Source: Mycobacterium attenuatum (GTDB lineage: Bacteria; Actinomycetota; Actinomycetes; Mycobacteriales; Mycobacteriaceae). Taken from it: a DNA stretch of 38,431 nt. Below the pieces are notes generated by a model. It ran no database searches. It was not told the origin of the DNA and saw only the letters and a list, made by a program, of their open reading frames with translations. Every line of letters starts with the position of its first letter. The first letter of the stretch is position 1. The DNA lies in contig NZ_UPHT01000050.1 of the NCBI RefSeq assembly GCF_900566085.1, forward strand, positions 1-38,431, written 5' to 3'. Below, piece by piece: positions 8,601 to 18,500 of the stretch. The translations under genes and the position numbers were made by a program.

Positions 8601-10101
8601 TGGACACGTTGTGCTTGCGGCGACGGGTGAGGGTGTAAGCGACGTCGGCCACGTCCGGGCTGTCCGGCCGTTCCAGCGCACTGGCCAGTGCATCCCGCGA
8701 CTCCCGCAGCGCGGCAGTGGTTTTCGCTGACAGCAGCAACACCTGTGGTCCGGTGTGGGCAGGAACCGGCGGTGCCTGTGCGGGTGCCTGCTCCAAGACG
8801 ACGTGTGCGTTGGTGCCGCCGACGCCGAACGAGCTCACCCCGGCGCGAAGTACGCCGTCCCACTCCCACGGGCCGTACTTGTTTTGCACGACGAATGGGC
8901 TTTGGTCCAGCCGCAGTTCCGGGTTGGGACTGGTGTAGTGCAGCGTCGCGGGAATCGCCTCATGCTTCAGGCACAGGATCGTCTTGATCAGACCCGCGAT
9001 TCCGGCGGCGACTTCCAGGTGGCCGATGTTGGACTTGACCGAGCCCAGCACGCACGGGCCCGGCCGTGGCGTGTCGGAGACCTCGAATGCCGTTCGCAGC
9101 CCTTGGATTTCGATGGGGTCACCGAGCGGGGTGCCGGTGCCGTGGCACTCGACATAGCTGACGGTCGAGGAATCGATGCCGGCCACCGCGTGGGCTTCGG
9201 CGATGACGTCGGCCTGAGCGGCCGGATTGGGTGCCGCGTAACCCATTTTCGCCGATCCGTCGTTGTTGATCGCCGATCCGCGGATGACGGCGTGAATGCG
9301 GTCTCCGGCGTCGATAGCGGCCTGCAGCGGTTTGAGGGCCACCATCGCCACCCCGCTGCCGAAGACGGTGCCGTCGGCGCGCACGTCGAAGGGCCGGCAG
9401 TGGCCGACCGCCGACACCATCGATCCCGGCGAGTTCCAGTAACCGACGCGGTGCGGGATGCACAGCGACGACCCGCCGGCCAGGGCCATGTCGCACTCGC
9501 CGGACAGCAGGCTCAGGCAGGCCAGGTGTACCGCGACCAGCGAGGACGAGCATGCGGTTTGGACCGCGATGCTCGGGCCGCGCAGGTTGAACGCATGCGA
9601 TATCCGCGTTGCCAGGAAATCTTTGTCGTTTTGCAGGAACAAGGAGAACTGGTCGAAGTTGAGTCCCTCGGCCAACACGGCGTTGGGGTCCCGATGCGAC
9701 AGCAAGTTGTGCAGCAGGTAGCCGCTGGGCGAACTGGTTCCGTACACGCCGATCGAGCCGTCGAACTGGGCGGGATCACATCCGGCGTCCTCGAGCGCAT
9801 GCCACGCGCACTGCAGGAACAGCCGGTGTTGCGGGTCGAGCACCTGCGCGGCCAGCGGCGGGAATCCGAAGAATTCGGCGTCGAATTCGTCGATCCCGTC
9901 GAGCAGCGGTGCGCGACGCACGTACGCCGGGTCGGCCAGCGTCTTGTCGCTGACCCCCGCGTCGCGCAGTTCCTGTTCGGACAGGGTGACGATCGACTCC
10001 TTGCCGCGCCGAAGATTGCTCCAGAAGGTCGAAAGATCGTTTGCGCCGGGGAATCTGCCGGCCATGCCGACGACCGCGATCGCGTTGTCGGGGGTGCTCA
10101 C
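5656..10101 (-). CDS. ppsE: Phthiocerol synthase module PpsE (KS-AT-ACP-condensation domain)
   Basis: PpsE performs the last extension of the phthiocerol chain. Its 1481 residues (1488 in M. tuberculosis) hold a ketosynthase at about 5-435 (Cys184 in TACSSSL, His320 in CHGTGT, His361), an acyltransferase at about 543-860 (GQGAQ, Ser634 in GYSTGE, specificity motif HAFH at 730-733), a carrier domain at about 930-995 (Ser959 in GGDS), and from about 1015 to 1460 a condensation-like domain. The condensation motif is degenerate: LHETVSD at 1145-1151 keeps only one His of HHxxxDG. There is no reductive domain and no thioesterase. Unlike PpsB-D it lacks an N-terminal docking helix, and its KS and GGDS carrier suggest a different ancestry from PpsA-D. 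GTG 10101 overlaps the ppsD stop. In M. tuberculosis PpsE was reported to interact with TesA, encoded upstream here. Confidence 0.94.
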   Translation of the reverse strand: MSTPDNAIAVVGMAGRFPGANDLSTFWSNLRRGKESIVTLSEQELRDAGVSDKTLADPAYVRRAPLLDGIDEFDAEFFGFPPLAAQVLDPQHRLFLQCAWHALEDAGCDPAQFDGSIGVYGTSSPSGYLLHNLLSHRDPNAVLAEGLNFDQFSLFLQNDKDFLATRISHAFNLRGPSIAVQTACSSSLVAVHLACLSLLSGECDMALAGGSSLCIPHRVGYWNSPGSMVSAVGHCRPFDVRADGTVFGSGVAMVALKPLQAAIDAGDRIHAVIRGSAINNDGSAKMGYAAPNPAAQADVIAEAHAVAGIDSSTVSYVECHGTGTPLGDPIEIQGLRTAFEVSDTPRPGPCVLGSVKSNIGHLEVAAGIAGLIKTILCLKHEAIPATLHYTSPNPELRLDQSPFVVQNKYGPWEWDGVLRAGVSSFGVGGTNAHVVLEQAPAQAPPVPAHTGPQVLLLSAKTTAALRESRDALASALERPDSPDVADVAYTLTRRRKHNVSMAAVVHDREHAVKVLRAAEHDNVFLGESGTGDAPEPTTAPDRVVFLFPGQGAQHVGMAKGLYDTEAVFAEHFDSCAAGFRDAMGIDLHAEVFGGTATDLERIDRSQPALFTVEYALAKLVDSYGVRAGAYIGYSTGEYIAATLAGVFDVETAIKTVALRARLMHESPPGAMVAVAVGPDDVAQYLSPGVELSAVNDPGNCVVAGPKDAIREFSQRLNEAGIPVRRVRATHAFHTSSMDPMLEEFQGFLSRQQLRAPRTPLLSNLTGTWLTEQQVTDPATWTRQISSPIRFADELDVVLTDPGRVLVEVGPGGSLTGSAIRHPKWSAGHRSVRLMRHPIQNADDRDTFLRALGELWSAGIEIDWTPRRTGQPQLASLPGYPFARQRHWVEPKHTVRVQVPAGSNGSSVGVRAASETGTAAEASGSGESQTEITLRRIWEQCMGVSSIDRNANFFDMGGDSLMAISIAMSAANEGLTITPQDLYEYPTLAALSAAVDASFAASGLAKPAGAQAHPAVPPNIAYFLDRGLRDTGRWRVPLILRLDPKIATEDVRAVLTAVANHHDALRLHIVDTAGMWEQHIAGPAEFTRLSTASLPDEVSAGSPQERAAVSAIVAELAARQDLSDAPLSAVHITAGHGGHHFLGLSLHETVSDDASLQILGSDIITAFGRRLAGEEIALEPVTTGWRDWSVRCAALATHPAALDTRSFWIENSGKVTLWLTDAAAAAEHPQPPGADDLIKSSTTLSFEQTSELDDARRRFRRSIQEIVLAGLGRTIAKTVGEGVLAVELEGEGRSVLRPDVDLRRTVGWFTTYYPIPLACVNGPGAAAIAQLDAVHDTLKSVPHYGIGYGLLRYLYAPTGRVLGAQRTPDIHFRYAGVIPELPGTDAPVQFDSDMTMPVRESIPGLGHAIELRAYRFGGSLHLDWWYDSRRIPAATAAALVQNFPAALSELIQEAIAAEHDESEDVGAPEAGALVDLSSLDAG

Positions 10102-13100
10102 AAGTCTTGTCCTCCCTGTACCCCAGGTGTGGGTACTCCAGGTTTGGCCCGCCGCCGTATCGCGGCTCCGTGTCGCGCCGCCGCGCGCTGCTGCGCCCGG
10201 TCGCGAACGACGGCCGTGTTTTCCAGGTTGTCGGTCGCCTGGTCGGGACCCGAGAGCCCGAGTTGGCGCATCAGGTCGGTGGTCAGGTCGTGCAGGGACG
10301 CGCCCTGCAAGATCAGCGCCACCGGCGGTTCCACGCCGAAGTCCGCCCGCGCGCCGTTGCGGATCCGCACCGCCATCAGGGAGTCCAGCCCCAGGTCGGT
10401 CAGCGGGGTGGCGGGATCGACAGCCGACCGGTCAGCGTAGCCCATCACCGCCGCGATGCGCGCGCGCATCCGCTCGGTCACCACGCGCTGGGCCTCGCCG
10501 GCGTCGAGATCGGCAAGCGCGTCGGGGCCGGCCCAGTCGCCGAGATCGCCGGCCGAGTCCAGCTCCGCCACCACCCGCGTGAAGTAGCTGATGGCGCGCA
10601 TCTCCGGGAACGCGACCAGAGCCCGGTCGGCGCGCAGCCGGGCAACGCCGGTGCGGGCCCGGCCGGCGGCCAGCAGCGAGTCGAGAGCCTCGATGCCCTC
10701 CGCGGGGGTGATGGTGTCCAGGACGCTGCCGACCAGGGCTTGCGCGACGCCCACCTCCGACCACGGCCCCCAGTTGATCACCGCCGCCGGGAGGCCCGAC
10801 GCCCGGCGCCAGGTCACCAGCGCGTCGAGCCAGGCGCTGGCGCACGCATAGGCCGCCTGGCCGGGCGAGCCCAATAGTGATGCGACGGAGGAGAATCCGA
10901 GCCACCAGTCGAGCTCGCAGCCCTCGGTCGCGTGGTGTATCCGCAGCGCTCCGGCGGCCTTGGGCGCCCATACCCGCTCCAGGGTGTCTCTGCTCATGGA
11001 GAACACCAGGCTGTCTTCGATGACCGCGGCGGCGTGCACGACGCCGCGTAGTTCAGCCCCGCCTTGCCGGGCGGCGGCGATGAGGCTTTCGGCCACGCCC
11101 GGCGCCGCCACGTCGCCGCGGACGACCACCATGTCGGCGCGGGCCTCCAATGCGGTCAACGCCTTGTGCTGGTCGTCGGTGGGTTCGCTGCGCCCATTGA
11201 GCACCACCCGGCCGGCGCCGCGGTCCACCAGCCATTTCGCGACGACCAATCCGAGACCGCCCAGCCCACCGGTGATGACGTACGACGCTCCGGCGCGGAC
11301 CACCGGATGCCGCTGGTCTGCGTCGACAGTGGCCCGTGACAGGCGTTCGACGAACCTGCGGTCATCGCGCCACGCGATCACGTCGTCATTGCCGCGGTCC
11401 TGCAGTTCGGCGGTCAGCGCGGTAAGCGGATCGTGCGGGACATCCAGATCGACCAGGGTGGCGTGCATATCGGGATGCTCGAAGGCCAGGACACGCACCA
11501 GACCTTTCAAGGACGCCGTTGCCGGGGCTCCCGGCTCGTCGTCGTGAACCGCCAACCCGCCGCCGGTGACCAGCCACAGTCGTGGTGACCGGCCGTGCCA
11601 GGTGCCCACGACGGCCCGGACGACGGTCGTGATCGACCACACCCGGTCTCGCGCGGCGGCCAGCCCGTCGTCCAATCCGGTCGAGGCGCCGCCGACGAAA
11701 ACGACCAGGCCGACGGGCGGATGGTCCGGATCGCCCGCGGTTTCCGCGAACGCAGCCAGCACCGCCGGTTCGTCGCCCAGATCGGCGGTGTGCACCCGTC
11801 GCGCCGGCGAACGCCACCGCTCCACGAACTGGTCTGCCATGAGCCGGGTGTGCTCGTCTGCGGTGGCGTCGGCGAGCACCAGCCAACTGCCCGGTGCGGG
11901 CTCGCGTCCCGGCTGTGGCGCAGCCTCGAGTGGGATCGGGCTTTCGATCCATTCGGCGTCGAAGATCTTCTGCGCCAACGGCAGCGGCACCGCGCGGCGC
12001 TCGACGCGCCGCAGATAGATGCCATCGATTTCGGCCGCGACCTGGCCGGCGTCGTCGATCAGGACGATGTTGCCTAGCTTGCCGGCGCCGCCGTCGAGAT
12101 TGGCCAGGTGCGCGCGGCACCTGGCATGGCGGCCGATGTCGCGGTAGACGCGAATCTTTTCGAAGGACACCGGCAGATAGCTGGCCTCGGTGGACCCCGC
12201 GACTTCGCCGTCGGGTATTGCGGCACCCAGGCTCTGCAGGGCCGCATCCAACATGGCCGGGTGAAGCCGATATCCGGGATGCCGGGGAGCCTCGTCGGGA
12301 AGGGTGATTTCGGTTTCGGCGGAACCGTCGGGGAGTCGCGCTATGCGGCTCAGCGCCGCGAAGGCGGGGCCGTGGTGCTGGCCGGTTTGGCGCAGCAGGG
12401 TGTAGAAATCGGCCGGTGACACCGACGTCACGTTGGAAGAACGTTGCGCCTGGGGGTAACTGCGCGCGACGCCGGGCTGTGCTTGTTCGGCCCGGGCCGT
12501 GGCGTGGCGGCGGAATTCCGCGTCGGGGGAGCGGGAATAGATCTCGATCCGAATCTGGCTGTCGCCGTTGCGAATCAACTGGGTGGTCAGCTGGGTGTGG
12601 TTGCTGAGGGGGAGCATTTGCTCGACCTCGAACTGGGTGATGCCGATCGAGTCGGTCGATACGCCGAGCGCTTCGCTGGCCGCCGCCAGTGCGATCTCGG
12701 CGAACGCCGCGGCCGGCATGATCGGCTGGCCGAACACCTTGTGGTCTCCCAGCCAGGGAGATACGTCGGTGCCGACGTCGGCCTGCCAGACGTGGTTTCC
12801 ACCGCTGGGCATCTCGATGTGCGCGCCCAGCAATGGATGAGTGGCGGCCAGTTCCGACATCGCGGACCGATCCGCTACCCAGAAGCTGTTGTGCTGCCAC
12901 GGATTTGGGGGCAGGTCCACGAGGCGTCCGGCGACCCCGTCCGGGGTGGTCATCCCGATCGTGGCGAGTTGGGCGTGAAAGAACAGGGTTTGGTCCTGGT
13001 CGCGGTTCATCGCGCCCGTGACGAGATGCTCACCGGTCTCGCCCAGGGTTTCGGTGATGGCGTGGGTGAGCACCGGGTGCGGGCTCATCTCGATGAAGGT

Positions 13101-15581
13101 GTGGTACCCATGGCGCTCGGCCGCGGCTCTGATGGCCTGGTGAAAGAGCACCGGGTTGCGCAGGTTTGCCGACCAGTAGTCGGCATCCATCACCGGCTGC
13201 GAGTGCTCGTCCCAAGCCCGAGTGGTCGTGATGATCGGGATGCGCAGCGGCTGCGGAGCCAAATCCGCTAGCTCGCTTCGCAATTCGGGCAGGATCGGGT
13301 CGATGATCGGGTGATGGGAGGCCACGTCGACCTCGACCCGCCGCGCCAGCCGATTCTGTGCGGCAACGACAGCGACTATCGAGTCCACCGCTTCCGGCGG
13401 CCCGGCGATCACCGACTGGCGCGGTGACGCATGCACCGCCAGGGTCACCTGCGGATAGTCGGCGATCAGCGCCTCGGTGGCCCCGGCGTCCAGTTCGAGC
13501 AGCGCCATCGCACCCTGCCCGGACAGGCGCGACATCAGTCGCGACCGGGTGGCGATCACCTTCAAGCCCTGCTCGGGTGTCAACGCGCCGGCGACGACCG
13601 CGGCGGCCACCTCGCCCATCGAATGCCCGATTACCGCATCCGGCGTCACGCCATAGGACCGCCACAACTCGGTCAGGGCCAACTGCATCCCGACCAGCAC
13701 CGGCTGGATGCGGTCGATACCCACCACCTCGTCGCCCGCGGAAAGCGTCTGCTGCAGCGAAAACCCAACCTGGGCAACGAATACCGGCTCCAGCTCGGCT
13801 ACCGCCTTGGCGAACGCCGGTTCGTCGGCCAGCAGCTGCCGGCCCATCCCGGCCCACTGCGAACCCTGACCCGAGTAGACGAATACCCGCCCCGGCCCAG
13901 CGGCATGTTGATCACAACTCACCACACCCGCACGCGGTTGTCCCGCCGCCAGCGCCCGCAATCCCGCGACCGCCTCCGTGCGGTCCCGCGCGACCACGGT
14001 GGCGACCTTGGCGTGCCGAGCGCGGTGGTGGTTCATCGTGTGTGCCACATCAGCAAGCGATGCGGCCGCGCCCGGTCCGGACATCCAGTCGGCCAGCGCC
14101 TCGGCCATGGCGGCCACGCGTTGCGGCGTCTTGCCCGACACCACTACGGTTGAGACGGGGGGTGCTTCGACAGCAGCTGCTGCCGGCTGGTCCGGGCACT
14201 GCTCGAGGACGACGTGTGCGTTGGTCCCGCTGAGGCCGAACGACGACACCGCTGCGCGGCGCGGCCCGGTTGTCGCGGGCCACGGCGAGGTCTCGGTAGG
14301 CACGAACAACCGCGTCGACGACGCGTCGATGGCAGGGTTCCACCGGGCGAAGTGCAGATTGCGCGGAATGCCCCCGCGCTCCACCGCCAGTACCGCCTTG
14401 ATGAATCCCGCCACCCCGGCGGCGGCCTCCAGGTGGCCGATGTTGGTCTTGACCGAACCCAATGCGCACGAGCCCTCGCCCTGGCCTTGGGCCACGCCAT
14501 AGGTGGCCGCCAACGACTCGAACTCGATGGGGTCGCCCAATATCGTTCCGGTGCCGTGTGTTTCGACATACTGCACGCTGTCGGCGGTGACGTCGGCGAG
14601 CCGCAGCGCAGCGGTGATCACGTCGCGCTGCGCCCGCGCGTTGGGTGCCGTCATGCCGTTGGACCGGCCGTCCTGGTTGGTTGCCGAACCGCGGACCACC
14701 GCCAGCACCCGGTCCCGGTCGCGTAGCGCGTCGGCCAACCGTTTGAGCACCACCACCCCGCAGCCCTCGCCGCGCACGAATCCGTCGGCGTTGGCGTCGA
14801 AGCTGTTGCAGCGGCCCGTCGGCGACAGCGCCGACCACTTGGACAGCGCGATCGCGGTGAACGGCGACAAGGTGAGTTGCACGCCGCCGGCCAGCGCGAC
14901 GTCGGTCTCGCGCAACCGCAGGCTCTGACAGGCCAGGTGGATCGCCACCAGTGACGACGAGCACGCGGTATCCACGGCGACCGCCGGGCCGCGCAATCCC
15001 AGCAGGTAGGAGATCCGGCCCACCGCCGCGCAGTGTGGGGTTCCGGTGCTCAGGTAGGCGTCGATGTCGGCCCGGCGTTCGATGTTGACGATCGTGTAGT
15101 CCCACGACGACAACCCCATCATCACCCCGGTTCGGCTGCCGCTCAGCGAATCCGGCCGGATACCGGCGTGTTCGAGGGCTTCCCAGGCAACCTCGAGCAA
15201 CATCCGGTGCTGCGGGTCCATCGCCACGGCTTCGCGGGGTGTGATGCCGAAGAAGTCGGCATCGAAAGCGTCGACGTCGGAAACGAATCCGCCCCATTTC
15301 GTCGTCATGCATCCGGGCGTCGACGGGTCGGGGTCGTAGAACGCGTCCGCGTCCCACCGATCCGGCGGCACCTCGCCGATCGTGTCCACGCCGTCGACCA
15401 GTAGCTGCCAGAAGCTTTCCGGTCCAGTCACATTCCCCGGGAAGCGGCAGCCGACGCCCACCACCGCAATCGGCTCGGCGATGTCGGTGGGGAAGGCCGT
15501 GCCGGCGCGGACGAGTTCGCGCGCCAGGGCCGCCCGGGCGTTCGGTGACAGCTGTGCCGCGCGCTCTGCCAGGCTTGTCAT
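10098..15581 (-). CDS. ppsD: Phthiocerol synthase module PpsD (KS-AT-DH-KR-ACP)
   Basis: This 1827-residue type I polyketide synthase has the same length as M. tuberculosis PpsD. Domains are an N-terminal docking helix (about 1-34), KS 36-460 (Cys207, His342, His383), AT 566-890 (Ser654 in GHSMGE; specificity motif VASHH at 753-757, unlike PpsA-C), DH 915-1195 with an intact HxxxGxxxxP (His947, Gly951, Pro956) and DAALQ (Asp1112, Gln1116), KR 1430-1640 (TGGLGGLG at 1437-1444, Tyr1578 with Ser1582 where Asn is usual), and ACP with Ser1734 in GLDS. No enoylreductase is present, yet the phthiocerol product is saturated here; in M. tuberculosis the trans-acting Rv2953 supplies that step. PpsD is expected to use methylmalonyl-CoA, giving the 4-methyl branch. 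The C-terminal tail is basic (about 1785-1815). The ATG start overlaps the ppsC stop as ATGA. Confidence 0.95.
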   Translation of the reverse strand: MTSLAERAAQLSPNARAALARELVRAGTAFPTDIAEPIAVVGVGCRFPGNVTGPESFWQLLVDGVDTIGEVPPDRWDADAFYDPDPSTPGCMTTKWGGFVSDVDAFDADFFGITPREAVAMDPQHRMLLEVAWEALEHAGIRPDSLSGSRTGVMMGLSSWDYTIVNIERRADIDAYLSTGTPHCAAVGRISYLLGLRGPAVAVDTACSSSLVAIHLACQSLRLRETDVALAGGVQLTLSPFTAIALSKWSALSPTGRCNSFDANADGFVRGEGCGVVVLKRLADALRDRDRVLAVVRGSATNQDGRSNGMTAPNARAQRDVITAALRLADVTADSVQYVETHGTGTILGDPIEFESLAATYGVAQGQGEGSCALGSVKTNIGHLEAAAGVAGFIKAVLAVERGGIPRNLHFARWNPAIDASSTRLFVPTETSPWPATTGPRRAAVSSFGLSGTNAHVVLEQCPDQPAAAAVEAPPVSTVVVSGKTPQRVAAMAEALADWMSGPGAAASLADVAHTMNHHRARHAKVATVVARDRTEAVAGLRALAAGQPRAGVVSCDQHAAGPGRVFVYSGQGSQWAGMGRQLLADEPAFAKAVAELEPVFVAQVGFSLQQTLSAGDEVVGIDRIQPVLVGMQLALTELWRSYGVTPDAVIGHSMGEVAAAVVAGALTPEQGLKVIATRSRLMSRLSGQGAMALLELDAGATEALIADYPQVTLAVHASPRQSVIAGPPEAVDSIVAVVAAQNRLARRVEVDVASHHPIIDPILPELRSELADLAPQPLRIPIITTTRAWDEHSQPVMDADYWSANLRNPVLFHQAIRAAAERHGYHTFIEMSPHPVLTHAITETLGETGEHLVTGAMNRDQDQTLFFHAQLATIGMTTPDGVAGRLVDLPPNPWQHNSFWVADRSAMSELAATHPLLGAHIEMPSGGNHVWQADVGTDVSPWLGDHKVFGQPIMPAAAFAEIALAAASEALGVSTDSIGITQFEVEQMLPLSNHTQLTTQLIRNGDSQIRIEIYSRSPDAEFRRHATARAEQAQPGVARSYPQAQRSSNVTSVSPADFYTLLRQTGQHHGPAFAALSRIARLPDGSAETEITLPDEAPRHPGYRLHPAMLDAALQSLGAAIPDGEVAGSTEASYLPVSFEKIRVYRDIGRHARCRAHLANLDGGAGKLGNIVLIDDAGQVAAEIDGIYLRRVERRAVPLPLAQKIFDAEWIESPIPLEAAPQPGREPAPGSWLVLADATADEHTRLMADQFVERWRSPARRVHTADLGDEPAVLAAFAETAGDPDHPPVGLVVFVGGASTGLDDGLAAARDRVWSITTVVRAVVGTWHGRSPRLWLVTGGGLAVHDDEPGAPATASLKGLVRVLAFEHPDMHATLVDLDVPHDPLTALTAELQDRGNDDVIAWRDDRRFVERLSRATVDADQRHPVVRAGASYVITGGLGGLGLVVAKWLVDRGAGRVVLNGRSEPTDDQHKALTALEARADMVVVRGDVAAPGVAESLIAAARQGGAELRGVVHAAAVIEDSLVFSMSRDTLERVWAPKAAGALRIHHATEGCELDWWLGFSSVASLLGSPGQAAYACASAWLDALVTWRRASGLPAAVINWGPWSEVGVAQALVGSVLDTITPAEGIEALDSLLAAGRARTGVARLRADRALVAFPEMRAISYFTRVVAELDSAGDLGDWAGPDALADLDAGEAQRVVTERMRARIAAVMGYADRSAVDPATPLTDLGLDSLMAVRIRNGARADFGVEPPVALILQGASLHDLTTDLMRQLGLSGPDQATDNLENTAVVRDRAQQRAAARHGAAIRRRAKPGVPTPGVQGGQDL

Positions 15582-18500
15582 GACTCACCTCGCGATGCCG
15601 CTTCCAGCTCGCTGGCTTCGACCAGGTCGGCCAGCAAGTCCATCTCCGCGTCGGACAGTTCGGGTTCGGCGTCGTCAACTTGCTGCGAGGCGGCCGGTGG
15701 TGCGTAGTCCATGCGTTCGCACAGCGCGACCGCCAGATCGGTGATGGTCGGGTAAGCCCAGACCAGGGCGACCGGCAAAGTGATCCCCAAGCTGGCTTCC
15801 AGCCGGTTTCGCAATTCGAGGGCCATCAGCGAATCGAGTCCCAGCGTCTCGAGCGGCCGGTCGTGGTCGATCGGGTCGCTCGAGCGCAGCACCCCACGGA
15901 TCTCACCGGCGATCGCCGACGCCAGGTGGGCGGGGCGTTCGGCCGCGTCGAGGGCGTCCAGCTGCGCTCGGACCTTTCCGCCGCCGCTTCGTTCGGGGAC
16001 CGCCGAGTCCTGCAGCCTGGCGAACAACGACGACCCGGCCACCGCCGGGAAGGATTGGAACCACTGCCGTGCATCCAGGCTGAACACACCCGTACGCGCC
16101 CGGTCGGCGGCCAGTACCGTCTGCATCGCTTCTAGTCCCTGCTCTGCGGTGATCATCGAAACCCCCAGATCGGCGAAGAACTGGGCGCGGCCGACCTCGG
16201 CCCATGGGCCCCAGTTGATTCCGACTGCGGGCAGTCCGCGCGAACGCCGGTACGCAACCAGGCCGTCGACCCACGAGTTCGCCGCGGCGTAGGCGCCCTG
16301 CCCGGGTGTGCCGAGAAGCGCGGCGGCCGAGGAGAAGGTGAGCCACCAGTCGAGGTCACGTGAAGCGGTCGCCTGGTGCAGCAGCCAGCTGCCGGTGACC
16401 TTGGGAGCGAACACCCGCGCGGCGGCCGAATCCGTCATGTTCAACACGATTTCGTCGTCCAGCACCATCGCGCTGTGCAAAACCCCGGCCAGCCGGAAAC
16501 CGGCATCTTCGACCGCTTGCACCAGCCGGTCGGCCGTGCCGGGTTCAGCGATGTCACCGGTGACCACCTCGATCCGGTGCCCCGTCGCGTTGAGCTCGGC
16601 GATGGCCGCCGCCACCTCGTCGTCGGGAGCCGAACGTCCGTTCAGCACAACCAATCCCGCGCCCTGCTCGGCCAGCCAGCGGGCGACCACGAAGCCGAGA
16701 CCGCCCATGCCGCCGACGACGAAGTAGCCGCCGTCGGGACTGACCAGCGGAACCGGCGGCGGGGCTGCCAACGCCTCGATGCTGCCGCTATCCGGTATCG
16801 AGATGACGATCTTGCCGGTGTGCTTGCCGGAGGCCATGAGCCGGAATGCGTCGGCCGCATCGCGCAGACCGAATTCGGTGACGGGTAGCACCGGCAGGTT
16901 GCCGTCCGCGACGTGCTGCAGGATGTGTTGCAGGAGTTGGCGGTACTTCGCCGGCTGCAGCTTGAGATTCAGGTCCAGGTCCACCACGGCGAAGGACGCG
17001 CTTTTGGCCAGCGCCGCCAGCCCCAGGTTGGCGTCGGCGTAGACGTCTTTCTTGCCCAGCTCGATGAACCGGCCGCCGGGGGCCAGGATCTGCACGCCGC
17101 GCTGAATCGCCTCGCCGGCCAGCGAATTGAGCACGACGTCGACACCGTAGCCGTTGGTGAGCTCAAGGATCTCGTCAGCGAAGTCGACGCTGCGCGAGTC
17201 GCCGACGTACTCGACGCCGAGCTGGGACAGCATGTCGCGCTTGGCTTCCGAGCCGGCTGTGGTGTAGATGCGGGCGCCGATCATCTTGGCGATCGAGACC
17301 GCCGCCATTCCGACACCGCCGGTAGCGGAATGGATGAGCACGCGTTCACCCGGGGACAGCCGGCCGACCTCGCACAGCGAGTGCCACGCGGTCAGATACG
17401 CGACGCCGAAGGTGGCCGCCTCGTTGTCGGGCAGCGTGTCGGGGATGGGGACGACGAGATCGGCGAGCGTGCCCACGTAGGTCCCGAACGTGCCGGGGCC
17501 GAAGGCGATAACGCGCTGACCGATCTCGACTGAGTCGACGTCGTCGCCGATGGCGGTCACGTAGCCGACGCACTCGCCACCGATCACCGGCGCGGCGCCG
17601 TCGAGCCCGGGATACACGCCCATCGCCTTGAGCACGTCGCTGAAGTTGAGTCCGGCGGCGACCACTCGGACCTCGACCTGATCGCCTTGCGGCCTGGGCC
17701 GTTTCACCTCGTGGACCGTGAGCGCGTCCAGCCGGCCGGGCTGGTCGATCTGCAGCCGCACCGCGCCCCCGCAAGGCCCTGTGCCGTCGAGGTTCACGAC
17801 GGTGCGCCGGGATTCGGCGGCGAGATCGCCCTTCGTCGTGGTGGGCGCGGGCACCAGCCGGTTCACGTAGCGTTGCCCGTCGCGGTAGGCGACCTCGTCG
17901 TGGTCGCAACCGGTGAGCAACTCTTCTGCCAAGTCGGCCAGTGCGCCGGTGCCGTCCGGTTCGACGTCGACGAGTGTGGCCTTCAGCTCCGAATGCTCGA
18001 ACGTGAGCACCCGGGCGATTCCCCGTAACTCGGTCTGCGCCAACGTGACCGAGTCGGTGGGATCGACCTGCTGGGCACCGCGGGTGACGATCCACAGCCG
18101 TGGGCTCTTGCGGGTGCCCATCCGCGTCACGGTCTCCACCACGCGAGCGATCAGCAGCGTGCGCGTCCGCGCCAGCTCCAGCTGAGCGTCGTCGGGCAAC
18201 GATTCGTCGACGCTGCGGGGCGGACAGACCATGACGATGCCGTCCCAGGCGGTGTCCGATTGGGTGATCGCCTGGCGTAGCGCCGCTTCGTCGTGCGGCG
18301 AGACCACCGCCACCTCGGTGCGCTCGGCTAGCGACGACTGCAGCGCGGACAGCAGCGGGTCGCTCGCGGGATCACCGATCATCAACAGCGCCCCGGGCAG
18401 GCCGGCGGCTGTGGGCAGCGGGACAAGCTCCCACTCCAGCGTGAACAGGCGATTGCCGAATTCCGTTGCACCGCCACCGGATCCGAGCACCGCCATTTCG

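Noticed and set aside
8755..10440. 561-codon plus-strand frame antisense to ppsE/ppsD
   Set aside because: Long antisense frames are common in high-GC genes; the sequence is Arg/Gly/Asp-rich, lacks motifs and spans the ppsD-ppsE junction.
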